NCBI GenBank assembly: GCA_014706295.1
Contig: JACSVZ010000022.1
Location: 7,024,830-7,088,829, forward strand
Direction of reading: 5' to 3'
DNA from: Lycocorax pyrrhopterus obiensis
Lineage: Eukaryota; Chordata; Aves; Passeriformes; Paradisaeidae
Length of the DNA: 64,000 nt
Shown: piece by piece, positions 49,301-59,640 of the stretch
Layout of the letters: each line of letters starts with the position of its first letter
How positions within the stretch are numbered: position 1 is the stretch's first letter
Notes under the pieces: generated by a model
What the model was told of the DNA's origin: nothing
The model's database searches: none
What the model saw: only the letters and a program-made list of their open reading frames with translations
Made by a program: the position numbers and the translations under genes

Positions 49301-50675
49301 GTTAGATAAGGGCTTAAGTACCATTGCTGGGATCTGTTTGAAATTAGACCTGGATCTGTGTTTCACATACCACATGATGCGATTTCAGCCCACTTAATTT
49401 CACTTCTTTGGTGCTCCTGGATCTTAAAACCCTCCCAATTTTGGGAAGAACTGACTCTCGCTGATGTGTTTCTGTGCCATCTTGGAGGTGTGGTTGAAGA
49501 ACCACCTGGATGAGGAACTCCTCGTAGGGAAGGAGAAGAGCATGGCAGGGTAACAGCAATAATGACTCAGTGCAATACTCAGTGGAGGCAGTGAATTCTC
49601 GAGTTTATTGAGCAGGGTCTTATTTCATGGGGTTGAAGTCCCTTAAAAGCTCCCAAATGGCATTACAACTTCTGTCTAGTGTCCTTTTTTCTTCAGTCTT
49701 GGAGCTCTGATTACCCACATTGTCCCTGCTGAAACTAAATCAGTGTTACCATGGAAAAGGGAATCTCCTGAGAAGGCAATAGCACTGGTCTCCAGTGAGC
49801 CATGGATGAACTGTTGTCTGTCTGCTGGAAGGTTTCTCCCTACGCCTGGGTTATTTCTGTGCCTTATACTTGCTAAAGGTAACTTGTCTCTGGAAGGTTT
49901 GTGGTGACTATACAGTTCTTGCTGATCTTTAACTTCTAGACTTTTGCAAGGGGATAACAGTTCAGAGCATGCCAGATTTTGACTTTATTATTTGCTCTTT
50001 CAATTTCTCGCATTATTGCCACTTCTCTCTTCTTAAATACACAGAACAGAAATGCACAGGGGCTTCATTCTATTTTAACAAGTCACGTTGACTACTTTGG
50101 TGTAACAGTTCTCTACGGACAGAATCCAGAACATGCTGGTAGCAGCAAGGTCTCACTTCTTACTACAGAACACATTTCCTTTTTTTTGTTTCATTTTGTT
50201 TTGCCCCTGGCTGTGCAACAGAACAGTTCTCCCTGGTTGTTCTTCACCTTTATTCTTTCATGTTGGCCAAACTGGTAATGGACTTTTCAGTTCCCTCACA
50301 CAATTCAAGTACCACTGGGCTCTCTGGGCAACATCTGCCATGGCACAATTACAACCTAGAATTTTTTGCTGTATTTCAGCCGTGGAAGCTGTAGTAGAGG
50401 AGACTCTGCTCGAGATACCTGTTCCCAAAGCTACACCAATGCAATGATCTCCCCCCAGAGCTGGAGGGGAGATACGGGTTTTTAAACAGTGCAGATGCAG
50501 CCTTAGTATTGCCACCACTATGTCTTCAGCCTTTAGATTGCAGTGTGAGACTGCAGGAGTGTGGATAACCCTGGTACAGCTTGGCGGGACTGCTGCGTGT
50601 ACAGGACAGTGAGAGATGATGGCAAGCCTTCTGCAATAACTCGTAATTCCATTGATCAGTAGTAAACGATGTACA

Positions 50676-50681
50676 AATAAA
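50676..50681 (+). other. Distal poly(A) signal candidate
   Basis: aataaa in an AU-rich stretch. attaaa at 51,003-51,008 is a further candidate just before the T20 run. Confidence 0.45.
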
Positions 50682-51043
50682 ACTTGATGAGATGTATTTT
50701 ATGTGAAGAAAAAAAATTATGTAAGAACTGTATATTGTATTAGCAGCTTTGTGTATAAAATGGCATTTTGGCAATCAGAGTCTAATATATTTAAAACTTT
50801 TTTTAAAAAAAGGATATTTGATATTGTATGGAATTGACTTTATTGCTACTGTAAGTATGAAGATGGTTTCTTAACATGTTGAAGCAATGCATAAAATCTT
50901 AAACTTTATGTAAAACTCATGCCAAAAGGGTATGTTTGACAGTATTAGCACCTGACTCAGTGTCTTTAATAGAGAGATTGAATTTTTTAATTTAAAAATT
51001 ATATTAAATTTCTTTTAATAATACAAAAAATGCCACTGGGTTG

Positions 51044-51063
51044 TTTTTTTTTTTTTTTTTTTT
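51044..51063. repeat. T20 homopolymer
   Basis: Twenty consecutive thymines between the probable PPP1R16B 3' end and the FAM83D promoter region. Prone to length error. Confidence 0.85.
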
Positions 51064-51181
51064 AATTGGTTTTACATCTTGGGACTCTGAAATGTCTCTG
51101 CCTCTCAACTCTCTACAGCCAGGGGATGTCTAGAAGAGGAAATCTCGGCAGTGGGTGGGTGTAACTTTTTGTTTCAAATGC

Positions 51182-51306
51182 AGAGCTCAAGAAGCGTTTG
51201 GACAATGATCTCAGGGACTTGGTGGGAATCTTGGGGCTTTGTGTGGGCGGGAATTGGGCTTTGATGAGGCTTGGGGATCCCTCCCACCACAGAATATTCT
51301 GTGAAA
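51182..51306 (+). mobile_element. CR1-type 3' fragment upstream of FAM83D copy A
   Basis: agctcaagaagcgtttggac, then aatcttggggctttgtgtg and cagaatattctgtga: the order and the ATTCTGTGA-like end match a common avian CR1 3' region. Diverged and 5'-truncated. A long palindrome begins directly after it. Confidence 0.65.
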
Positions 51307-51307
51307 C

Positions 51308-51368
51308 TGGGCTTTCCAGCTTATCTCCAGCACCAACTGTTGGTGCTGGAGATAAGCTGGAAAGCCCA
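51308..51368. repeat. 61-nt perfect inverted repeat (30-bp arms, one-base centre)
   Basis: The left arm runs tgggctttccagcttatctc...ccaac, the centre is t at 51,338, and the right arm is its exact reverse complement, ending aaagccca. There is no mismatch in 30 pairs. It could extrude as a cruciform, or form a hairpin if transcribed. It sits between a CR1 end and the FAM83D-A CpG-rich promoter. Confidence 0.95.
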
Positions 51369-51385
51369 AGCTATGCCTGCCTCCC

Positions 51386-51699
51386 GTGGATTTGGGAGTG
51401 TCCGAGGGTTTGGCTCCACCATTTGTTAGCGCGCATCATTACGAGCGTCCTTCTCAGAGGGGTTTGATTCTGTTCAGGGCAAAGGCTCCTCGCTCTCTCC
51501 CACCCCGAAGGCCAGCAGGGCTCGGGGCAGGGCTGTGTCCCAGCCGGGGAGCTCCGTCCCGTCCCGTCCCGTCCCTCCCGGGGAGGCGGTGCCGCCCTGC
51601 CGGAGCCAACGGCGGCGCGGGGCGGGGCAGCGGCGGCCGCGCTGTTTGGATTCAAACTCGCCATAAAGGGCCCGGCGGGCTCGGCCCCGCGCTCCGGCC
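51386..51699 (+). promoter_or_regulatory. CpG-rich promoter region of FAM83D copy A
   Basis: GC content and CpG density rise sharply from about 51,480 and stay high through exon 1. Candidate elements: an E2F-like ttagcgcgc near 51,427; GC boxes (ggggcgggg near 51,620); ttcaaa at 51,651-51,656, the reverse complement of the CHR core TTTGAA found in G2/M genes; and cataaag at 51,662. A run of five ccc blocks at 51,558-51,579 forms a G-quadruplex motif on the minus strand. FAM83D is a mitotic gene in human, so a CHR-like site is plausible; these sites are inferred by motif only. Confidence 0.6.
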
Positions 51700-52160
51700 A
51701 TGGCCAACGCGTCGCAGTGTCTGGAGGAGGGCTCGGGGCGCTGGCCGCCGCCGGCCGGGCCGTACAGCGAGGCGCAGCGGCTGGCGCTGGAGGAGCTGGT
51801 GGCGGGCGGCCCCGAGGCGCTGCGGGCTTTCCTGCGGCGGGAGCAGCTGCCGCCCTTCCTGTCGGAGCCCGAGGTGCAGGACATCGCGCGGGCCGCGCTG
51901 CCGCCCGCCGCGGGCCCGGAGCCGGCGGCCGAGCTCTCGGCCGGCGCCTCGCTCGACGCCTCGTCGCTCACCTACTTCCCCGAGCGCTCGGACCTGGAGC
52001 CGCCGGCGCTGGAGCTGGGCTGGCCGGGCTTCGCCAGCGGCGCCTTCCGCGGGCTGACGCGGGTGGAGGCGCATTTCCAGCCCGGCTGCGGGGACAGCAT
52101 CTACGGCTGCAAGGAGGCGGTGCGGCGGCAGATCCGCTCCGCTCGACAGGTGAGTGCCCG
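51689..52160 (+). repeat. 472-bp perfect direct repeat, unit 1 (FAM83D copy A exon 1)
   Basis: Identical to 59,169-59,640 at a constant offset of 7,480 bp. It begins 11 bp before the ATG and ends 11 bp into intron 1; the first mismatches are c/g at 51,688 and g/c at 52,161. Confidence 0.97.
51700..52149 (+). CDS. FAM83D: FAM83D copy A coding exon 1 (residues 1-150)
   Basis: Starts at gccATGg, with no earlier ATG in the CpG-rich leader. Very GC-rich. Reads [20 protein letters not shown] through [14 protein letters not shown] and ends IRSARQ at cag|gtgagt (phase 0). Base-for-base identical to exon 1 of copy B. The bird sequence is shorter and more Ala/Gly-rich than human but keeps [13 protein letters not shown] and the [10 protein letters not shown] block. 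Confidence 0.95.
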
Positions 52161-55100
52161 GGGACCTCTCCCTGCCCTGCCCGAGGCCACTCTCCCCTGG
52201 GTCTGCGAGCACATCAAAAGTCGGCACCGGCATCGATAAGCGTCTCCACGGGACACCGAGCAAAGCCAAGTGGCTTTAAAACCCTTGCCGACAGTGTCTC
52301 ACTAAGGAAGAGCAGCTCGAAAATACACAAAGAGTGGCAGCACTCTGTATGCTGCATCTGCGAGCTCTCCCTTTCCCGGGTGCTCTGGACGTGATGCGCC
52401 AAGAGCTCCCCGTCCCGCAGCGCTGCTGCCTTGGCCAGCACGGCTGCTGTATCCAGCTGATGCTGGATCTCACTCGGAGTGGAAGGTTTCCTATTCAAGG
52501 TTCCTCGCTGATGTGCTCTGCCAGACAGATCCGCTTGCAGAAACCTCCTGCTGTCCCTTAAAGGGTGTGACACAGAATAGGCCTCTTTTATAAAAGAACA
52601 TTACCTACAGATATATCTCTATGACTGTATTTCCCTTCCTTAGCTCACTAATTGCCCCCAAGTGACGTACAGACCTTCTTTTGACAGGACTTTCCTCCTA
52701 CAGGAGTGGACGCTTTTGTTCTGATGCACTGTATGGCTTCAAAATCGCGTGGCGTAGTAACTTGTAACTGTTCCCTGTAATTCATTGCATTCCCGGAGTT
52801 CGTAGCCTCCAACCGTAATCCGCAGCCGGGAACCACCCTTCTCCTTAGCAGCCATTCAATTGGCTCCGCTAAAATTTAAATGTGTAGCTTCCTTTTTGGG
52901 TGGCCAGGTGAAGCAACCCCTGTCTCTTTGTGTAACGTGCTCGCACACGGCACACCCTGAATCAGCAACTGAGCTTAGTCTCTACTCCCTTCCGAGGGCA
53001 GAAGCTTAGAGAGGGTGTGAGGATGACATGAACGACGGGCTCCTTGCCAGAAACGGTCACAGAGGAAGCTCTGTTCTCAAACAGCCCCTATCAGGTATAT
53101 GAGACCAGTCTGGAAACTCGAGTAAACGCCATAAAAACATGTGTTCCCCCCAAAAGCTGTACTTGTTTGTAATATTGTTCCTTGCAGCATCCTGACAATC
53201 ACCTTTCCTCAAACTGACCCAAGAGCCAGACAAGCTGCTCCTGCCCTATTTGTGGCTTGTGCCTGATCCAGGGAGTTTTTGTGGACATAAAGGACATTTT
53301 TGACACGCTAAAATTTACTGAATGTCAGATTCTGTGTGATAGTTCTCAGTCATTTCTGAGTTCCTCAAGTAAATGTGAAGACTGGGAAAACTTCAGATGC
53401 TGCATTATTTCTTCCCTAACTAGCGCACTCAAATGCAGTTAGTTAAAGTGACTGCTACTATCTTGTCCGTGCTATCCTGAATAGATGAGTGTAGAAAAGG
53501 GTTTTCTCTCTTTCCTCTAAACACTTTGGGCAAAACTGTATTTCTTTTTCAGCTGCTGATTCTGGGACTAGAACTCAAACGTGCTGTGAAGTGAGCAGTC
53601 ATATGAAGGCGTCAGTGTTCCCAAGGATTTAGTGTGAATCGTTTTGTTTTCAGGGGTGGTTTTCTTACTTGTCTGGTCTTGTCAAAAGCATCTTACTGGT
53701 TTTTTTATCTTCTTCAACACTTACACAAGTGATTGGGTGGCAAGAAGCATAGGACACATGCAAGAAGCGTTACATAAAGTAACTTTTTGTAGAAATACCC
53801 ATGTGCTAGTGCAGGTTATATGTAAGAACTCAGCCAAATGGAACCAGTCCCTCAGGGAGCAGGACAGAGGTGGGAATGCAGAGCTCAGCCTGTTCCTGTG
53901 GGAAATGTTTCCTGTGAGTACAGGCCATGCCACACACAGAGTGGCTGTGTTGCGTGCTTACACACCTTGGGTGTGCTGCAGCAGCCTCCATCTGGTAAGG
54001 GCAGGTGCCAGGTACCCACAGTGGTTGTATAATCATTGCTCTTTATGCTGGCTTAACAGAAGGAAAATGAAAAATTCAGTAATGAAGCCAAATCCTTTAT
54101 GCCTTCGTGTCCCTACATAGAGGTGGTTTTGAAGGGTGAGAACTCTAGCAGCACATCAGTGTGTGAGGTGGCTGTGGATTACCTGGAGAGATGGTTCGTA
54201 TATGTGATCTTCCCATTTTAGGATTTGCCTTTTTTAAAGAACTGTTGGGTGAGTGGAGGGATTTCCTGTGAAGGTATGGGATAGAAACTCAGTAAGAATC
54301 TAGAAACCAGGAGGAGTCTGGAAATCAGCTGGGGTTTGTGAGATGTGACAGCAAGGAGGCCATTTGAGCTAATTCTCCTGTAGCTGCTTGAACACTGGGA
54401 GAACATGTGGAGATGGTTTGTCTGGAGTCCTGATTCTGCTGTGATAGCTTCCCCAATGTGGCCACATTATAGGGGATTGTGTAGGAAAGGAGGGTGTGAA
54501 AGTGTACAAAAGCAGCAGACATGAGGAAAATCATATTCAGGCCTATGCTTTGCATGCTGGGGCACAATGAATTTACAGGAATGTTGTGGGAATATAGAAA
54601 TCTTTTAGGACCTGCCTGGGCCTGTGCAGCAGGACAAGGAATTGTGCATGTGGCCCTGGTGATAGCAGCAGGAGAAAATGGCTGAGGGAGGCAGTGGCCT
54701 TGTGTAAAATAAATCCCTTGAGTGTTGTGACTTTCCTTGCAGGTGATTGCCCTTGTGATGGATTCCTTCACAGACACTGAGATCTTCAGTGACCTTCAGG
54801 ATGCCTATAAACATCGCCAAGTCCCAGTCTACATCCTTCTTGACCAGGAATTTGTACCCCATTTCTTGGAAATGTGCAACAATTTGGGAATTTGTCCTGA
54901 GCAGGAAAGTGTAAGTACTAAATTAGGGTCAGTGTGGTTTGTTTTTATTTTTGTGCTACAGTTTCTGTATATCAAAGAAACCCTTCTGTAAAGCATCAGA
55001 CTTCCTTGAAAGGCTAAAGCAACCTGTCTGTTGCTAAAAGAAAAGGGGTTTTTCTGAACTATTTCTCAGCTCCTGAAGATCAAGGCTCAGTATTGCATGG

Positions 55101-57189
55101 TTTCAGTACAGCCTCTAATCCAACATACTCACAAACTCAGCGAAAACCCTGCAGAAAAGATACATCTGCCACCCTATGCTGCCCATATGTAGGAGCTACA
55201 ACCATGGTGTGCACCAGCCCCACGTGCTGGGTGCAGTGTGCACTGGGATCCCTGTCCTGAGGATGCAACAATTTTCAGGGATTTAATTTTGCAATATTCA
55301 AATAGCTTTATTCTTTGGCTCAAGGAACTGCTTGCTAAGGAAAACAGAAACGTGGGAAGCTCAAGGGTGGTATAGCTCTGGTATCATCTCCTTTCTTTCC
55401 TAATACTTTCTTTTAAAAGAGTTTGGATGATGTGAGCCAGGTGATTTGCTTAGTTGCTGTGAATATAAGCTGACATGGCTGTGTTATGGCTTGGCTTGGA
55501 TAGGCTTATGTTCACTGCAGTAAAAGTTTCTCTGGACAGGGAATGATGCCCTTCCTGGGCAATGATTAATTGGAACTGACTGTTCTCACCCAATCTAACA
55601 GAAATTTAGCACTGTGTGATTAATAATACTCATATACAGACTGTATAAAGAAGTTAATTTCATTCCTGTCTTCCATAGTGTGTGTAGCTGCTTTTAAGTA
55701 GAATTGCTGATTAAAAGTTTTTTGAAGTTAACTTAAATCTGATGTTATTTCTTCCTCTCTTTTCTGAACCAGATGATGAGAGTTCGAACTCTCACAGGGA
55801 GCACGTACTACATGAGGTCAGGTGCCAAAATTGTCGGGAAAGCCAAGGAGAAATTCATGTTGATTGATGGCATTAGAGTGGCAACAGGCTCCTACAGGCA
55901 AGTATTGGGGTCTGCTGGTGCCCAGTGAAGCTGTAGAAAGGGGGATTTGCTGCAAGAAGGGTGTATTTGCTGTTTGCCTGGTGTTAATGAGTGCTAATGG
56001 CACATGGACTAGCTGAGTCGACATGGGGCTGACACAAATCTGAAAACACCTTTGGAAAACTGGTTTATACAACTTGTTGCTAGCAGAGGGCCATGGCTAA
56101 ATAGAGTTCTTCCTGCAGAAATGAATACTCTGTTTTTCTTACCTTACCTTCATTTTTAAGCTGAGTCTTGCTGTCTGTAGCTGTATGTGTTGAAATGCAC
56201 TGGAGATTAACTGTGAGTCTTGGTTTGTTTTCAACAGTTTCACGTGGTCCGATGGGAAGCTGAACAGCAGCAACTTGCTGGTGTTGTCAGGTCAAGTGGT
56301 TGAACACTTTGACCTCCAGTTCAGGATTCTTTATGCCCAGTCACTGCCCATCAGCCCTAAGCGACCGTCCAGCTGCAGGAACAGTGGCGTGTTTGATCAC
56401 CTGCTGACCAGAACAGAGTCCTCTAAAGAATACACTGTGGAAGGCAACTTGAGAGCAGAATTTGCCAGACTGTCTAGCACTCCAAAGAAATTGCTGGACA
56501 AACCAGATCAGACTGAATATCCTCCTGCAGGAAAGCTTTGTAACCTGGGGCATTCCTGCCTGTGTGAAGAGGAGTCATTCAGCAATCAAGGGGCCACAGT
56601 GGAACAGAAAAGTGCATCAACTCAAACTGGCCCGTGGGAAGAGATGGCAGCTGTGACCACGTGTAATGCAGCCACTCAGGCCAGTGCTGCCACAGCAGAC
56701 ACTGGCACTCAAGCTTCTGTCATGGCCAGAGTGACAGGCACTCAGACATCAATTTTGCTGAAAACTGCAGTGACACAGACCAAGGAAGAGGGCACAGAAA
56801 CACCCCTCCTTCCCAGAAAGTTGTCAAAAGAAGAGTATTCTCTGTCTGGAAAGGCTGTATCCAGTTCTAGTCTGCAATCGCTGTCTTCATCATCATCCCA
56901 ATGCTCTCTTGCAAGCTCTGCAGGCTCAATATCTTCTCTCCGGTCCTTTGAATATTCCAGCAGCCACAGGGCACAGTATTTCCAAAAACTGCATAAAGAG
57001 AGGCAATTCCACTACTCCACGATCAGGTCGAAGCTGAGCCACATGGTGGATATCCTGTCCCGGCGGGGCCGTGTCCCTGCGAGCTACATGACCCAGTACC
57101 CTGGCAAGTGCAGCCTAAAGCAGAGGCGGGACATCAGCGCCAGCCTGCACAGCCTCCGCGACGCCTCGCTCTTCTCCCTGAATAAATGA
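51700..57189 (+). CDS. FAM83D: FAM83D copy A (CHICA), full-length, four coding exons
   Basis: Exons of 450, 168, 125 and 952 nt join in phases 0, 0 and 2 to give 564 residues; human FAM83D is 585. Residues about 20-290 form the DUF1669 (pseudo-phospholipase-D-like) domain: [65 protein letters not shown] and [11 protein letters not shown]. Asp238 and Phe272 align with human Asp249 and Phe283, reported as needed for casein kinase 1 binding. The C-terminal half has TQT motifs at 376, 416 and 427 with TQA variants at 394 and 405, a Ser-rich run (455-490), and [20 protein letters not shown] (501-520) leading into LSRR, matching the conserved human tail. Known role: FAM83D binds HMMR and dynein light chain DYNLL1 and brings CK1-alpha to the spindle for orientation. 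Intron 1 is 2.6 kb, intron 2 is 0.86 kb, and intron 3 is 340 bp and of GC-AG type. Confidence 0.95.
54743..54910 (+). CDS. FAM83D: FAM83D copy A coding exon 2 (residues 151-206)
   Basis: 168 nt between ttccttgcag and gtaagt. Reads [20 protein letters not shown], then [20 protein letters not shown]. This is part of the DUF1669 core. Phase 0 on both sides. Confidence 0.95.
55773..55897 (+). CDS. FAM83D: FAM83D copy A coding exon 3 (residues 207-247)
   Basis: 125 nt after tctgaaccag. Reads [20 protein letters not shown], then [15 protein letters not shown]. The donor is ag|gcaagt, a GC donor; no GT donor keeps the frame. Contains Asp238 of LIDG. Confidence 0.94.
56238..57189 (+). CDS. FAM83D: FAM83D copy A coding exon 4 (residues 248-564)
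   Basis: Acceptor ttttcaacag; stop TGA at 57,187. It completes the DUF1669 domain ([12 protein letters not shown]) and carries the whole C-terminal half: a linker with [14 protein letters not shown], the TQT/TQA array, a Ser-rich run and the conserved tail ending [10 protein letters not shown]. Confidence 0.95.
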
Positions 57190-58025
57190 TTCCTGCCCTG
57201 ACCACAGAACGCACAAACCCCAGTCTCGAGTTGCTGTCACTTTGTGTCTAAAGATTCTTCCACTTCCGTCCAGCACTTTTACTTTTTTAACACACGTGTA
57301 CATCACTCTCCAGCACTTTGTTTTACACTATGCAATGTAAGCGATGAAAAAGAGGAATTATATGGTAACTACTTACAGGTTCCTCTTAGTGGTGAAGATC
57401 ATTTTAATTCTGGGTATTTAACCTCAAAACTGAACTTGTTACTGCTTTCTGAGATTGCTAATGCCCTAGTTTTAATTTATGTAGACTTGGAAAAATCTGA
57501 GTCACACTGAATTTGCTCAGAGTGGCTTTGGCAATCTATCTTATATCAAGGAATTCTCAGTCTTTTTTCCCAATATTGGCTTTTATTTCTACTTTATCTT
57601 TGACAGGAGAGGAATCAGCTTTTACAAAGAGCCATAAAGCTGATTTTATTCTAACTTCTGTGATGTATATGTTACTCTTCCATTAAAGTTGCAAAGGGCC
57701 TGTTGAAACGGTTGCAGGTTATCTTCAACTGTATTCTTTTTTCATTGTTTAAGCCTTCTGAAACAGACTGAGCTATCTGTCTCTAGTTTGATCATGCTCT
57801 CGTGCCTTTGTGTAGGCACAAGATATATAAATATGTATGTGTGTGTATGTGTGCGTTTCCTTCTTTGCAGTGAACTCCGCGGCGAGACAATCACTGGGGG
57901 ATTGTGACAAAGCCCCTGTTCAAAAGTAAACTGACAAATGCACTATGAAATGTTATGGGTTATGTCAGGTAATGTTAATTTACAAGTAACTGTAGGAGTT
58001 AAATAAACATTTTTCTCTTTTTAAC
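57190..58025 (+). other. FAM83D: FAM83D copy A 3' UTR
   Basis: AU-rich and non-coding, with aataaa at 58,002-58,007 followed by a T-rich stretch, the clearest end of the transcript. Includes a short tatgtgtgtgtatgtgtg-type run near 57,833. Confidence 0.65.
58002..58007 (+). other. Poly(A) signal of FAM83D copy A
   Basis: aataaa 815 nt after the stop, followed by a T-rich downstream element. Alternatives at 58,421 and 58,840 would lengthen the UTR. Confidence 0.6.
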
Positions 58026-58995
58026 TGTCTTATCTGAAATACTCTTTCCTGCACTGTTTATCATTTTTACACTAATAACGTGGTTTGAGGAGCAGAAGTG
58101 CCACTCTAGTTTTTGAAGATATTTTCAATATTGAGTAGACCTTAGGTTTAGTTGCTTTGGAAAGCCTTTATCTGGCTGTTTGCAGATTTCTGTGTGTGTC
58201 TGTGCTTGCTGGGTCTCTTACCTGAGCAATGTGTGCAGTCTCTCCCTGAGATCTGACCTGTACTATTTTAATTTACACCTGCATCTCAGTGCTTCAGTGA
58301 CCAACCACACTGAATTCTGCCAAATCAAATCAGAGTCTGGGTTATGTATTTTATTGTTTAGGGGCACGGGTGTCCAGTAGATGGCACATTTCAGCTGTTG
58401 GCTTGAATATTGAATGAATGAATAAAAATATCCGTAACTCCAAAAGGCTGCAAGTGTTGAGAGCAACTAACACTGAAATCTCTAACTAACTGTCTGAAAT
58501 CTCTATGGACAAAGAGGCTTAGCTACTTTTATTACTTGGATTTCAAAGCAGCCACTCCTTCACTAAAGTGGGAGGTGTGGAAAAAAGTTCTGTCTGCACT
58601 TGTTGAAAACGATAGGGTACTTTATTGCTTGATCCCTGAATCTGGAACACTGGCAGCAAACCAAGTTGCAGGGAGCCAAGATACACCTTCAAAGCCAATA
58701 TCGAATTGTATTTTTAAGAGCTCAAGTCCTGCAGTTCTTGAATGTATGTAAAATCACCTTGTTTGTTCTACGTGCTTTTAAACTTTATTATACCGTGCAG
58801 CTGTTAAGGTACTCTAACAGGAACAAGAAACAGTTTACAAATAAACTCCTTTTTGCCATGGGGTTTTCACCTGATCATCGCTGAGCTTTGTTTCTGTTTA
58901 TTTGGCATTTTAAATCGGGGTGACTAAGTCACTTCGTCGGCGCTTCGTGCTTTCCTGCTGGGACCATTTGCCCTCTCCAACCTTAGGAGCAGCCT
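58026..58995. other. Spacer between the two FAM83D copies
   Basis: About 1 kb of AT-rich sequence with two further aataaa hexamers (58,421 and 58,840). I recognise no gene, no CR1 fragment and no leftover FAM83D exon. The copies are packed head to tail. Confidence 0.7.
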
Positions 58996-59179
58996 TTTGA
59001 TCCAGGGCTGGGCTTATCCTTCCTCCTTAGAGGTTGGCGCTTCTGCGGGCGCTTCCCTGGGCGTGGAGAAGGCTGCCGGCTGTGCCACCCGTGACTGCCC
59101 CGTGGGCGAGCGGCCGGGAGGAGCGGAGGAGCCCGCGGAGCGCTATAAAGAGCCGGGGCAGCGCCGGGGCGCTCCGGCC
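58996..59179 (+). promoter_or_regulatory. CpG-rich promoter region of FAM83D copy B
   Basis: GC- and CpG-rich from about 59,035. TATA-like ctataaag at 59,143-59,150 lies at nearly the same distance from the start codon as cataaag in copy A. Unlike copy A there is no TTTGAA/TTCAAA core in the 180 bp before the start. A TATA-driven start about 30 bp downstream would leave a leader of only a few nucleotides, so initiation may lie elsewhere. Confidence 0.5.
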
Positions 59180-59640
59180 ATGGCCAACGCGTCGCAGTGT
59201 CTGGAGGAGGGCTCGGGGCGCTGGCCGCCGCCGGCCGGGCCGTACAGCGAGGCGCAGCGGCTGGCGCTGGAGGAGCTGGTGGCGGGCGGCCCCGAGGCGC
59301 TGCGGGCTTTCCTGCGGCGGGAGCAGCTGCCGCCCTTCCTGTCGGAGCCCGAGGTGCAGGACATCGCGCGGGCCGCGCTGCCGCCCGCCGCGGGCCCGGA
59401 GCCGGCGGCCGAGCTCTCGGCCGGCGCCTCGCTCGACGCCTCGTCGCTCACCTACTTCCCCGAGCGCTCGGACCTGGAGCCGCCGGCGCTGGAGCTGGGC
59501 TGGCCGGGCTTCGCCAGCGGCGCCTTCCGCGGGCTGACGCGGGTGGAGGCGCATTTCCAGCCCGGCTGCGGGGACAGCATCTACGGCTGCAAGGAGGCGG
59601 TGCGGCGGCAGATCCGCTCCGCTCGACAGGTGAGTGCCCG
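59169..59640 (+). repeat. 472-bp perfect direct repeat, unit 2 (FAM83D copy B exon 1)
   Basis: Second unit of the repeat. The flanks drop at once to weak promoter-type resemblance upstream and no clear resemblance in the intron. Confidence 0.97.
59180..59629 (+). CDS. FAM83D copy B coding exon 1 (residues 1-150)
   Basis: Identical to copy A exon 1 at all 450 positions, synonymous sites included. It ends IRSARQ at cag|gtgagt. The frame is open upstream to about 58,997, but the first ATG is at 59,180. Confidence 0.93.

Larger units (their letters stand above)
45555..51020 (+). other. PPP1R16B: PPP1R16B 3' UTR (probable extent)
   Basis: No coding sequence follows the stop codon for about 6 kb. 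Candidate poly(A) signals include a close pair of aataaa at 46,284 and 46,317, one at 48,967, one at 50,676 and attaaa at 51,003. The last 350 bp (about 50,670-51,010) are AU-rich, and the style suggests a long distal 3' UTR, as in the several-kilobase human UTR. The true end(s) need transcript data. Confidence 0.6.

Noticed and set aside
58996..59179. N-terminal extension of copy B through the open upstream frame
   Set aside because: No ATG in the open stretch; the first ATG is 59,180, matching copy A.
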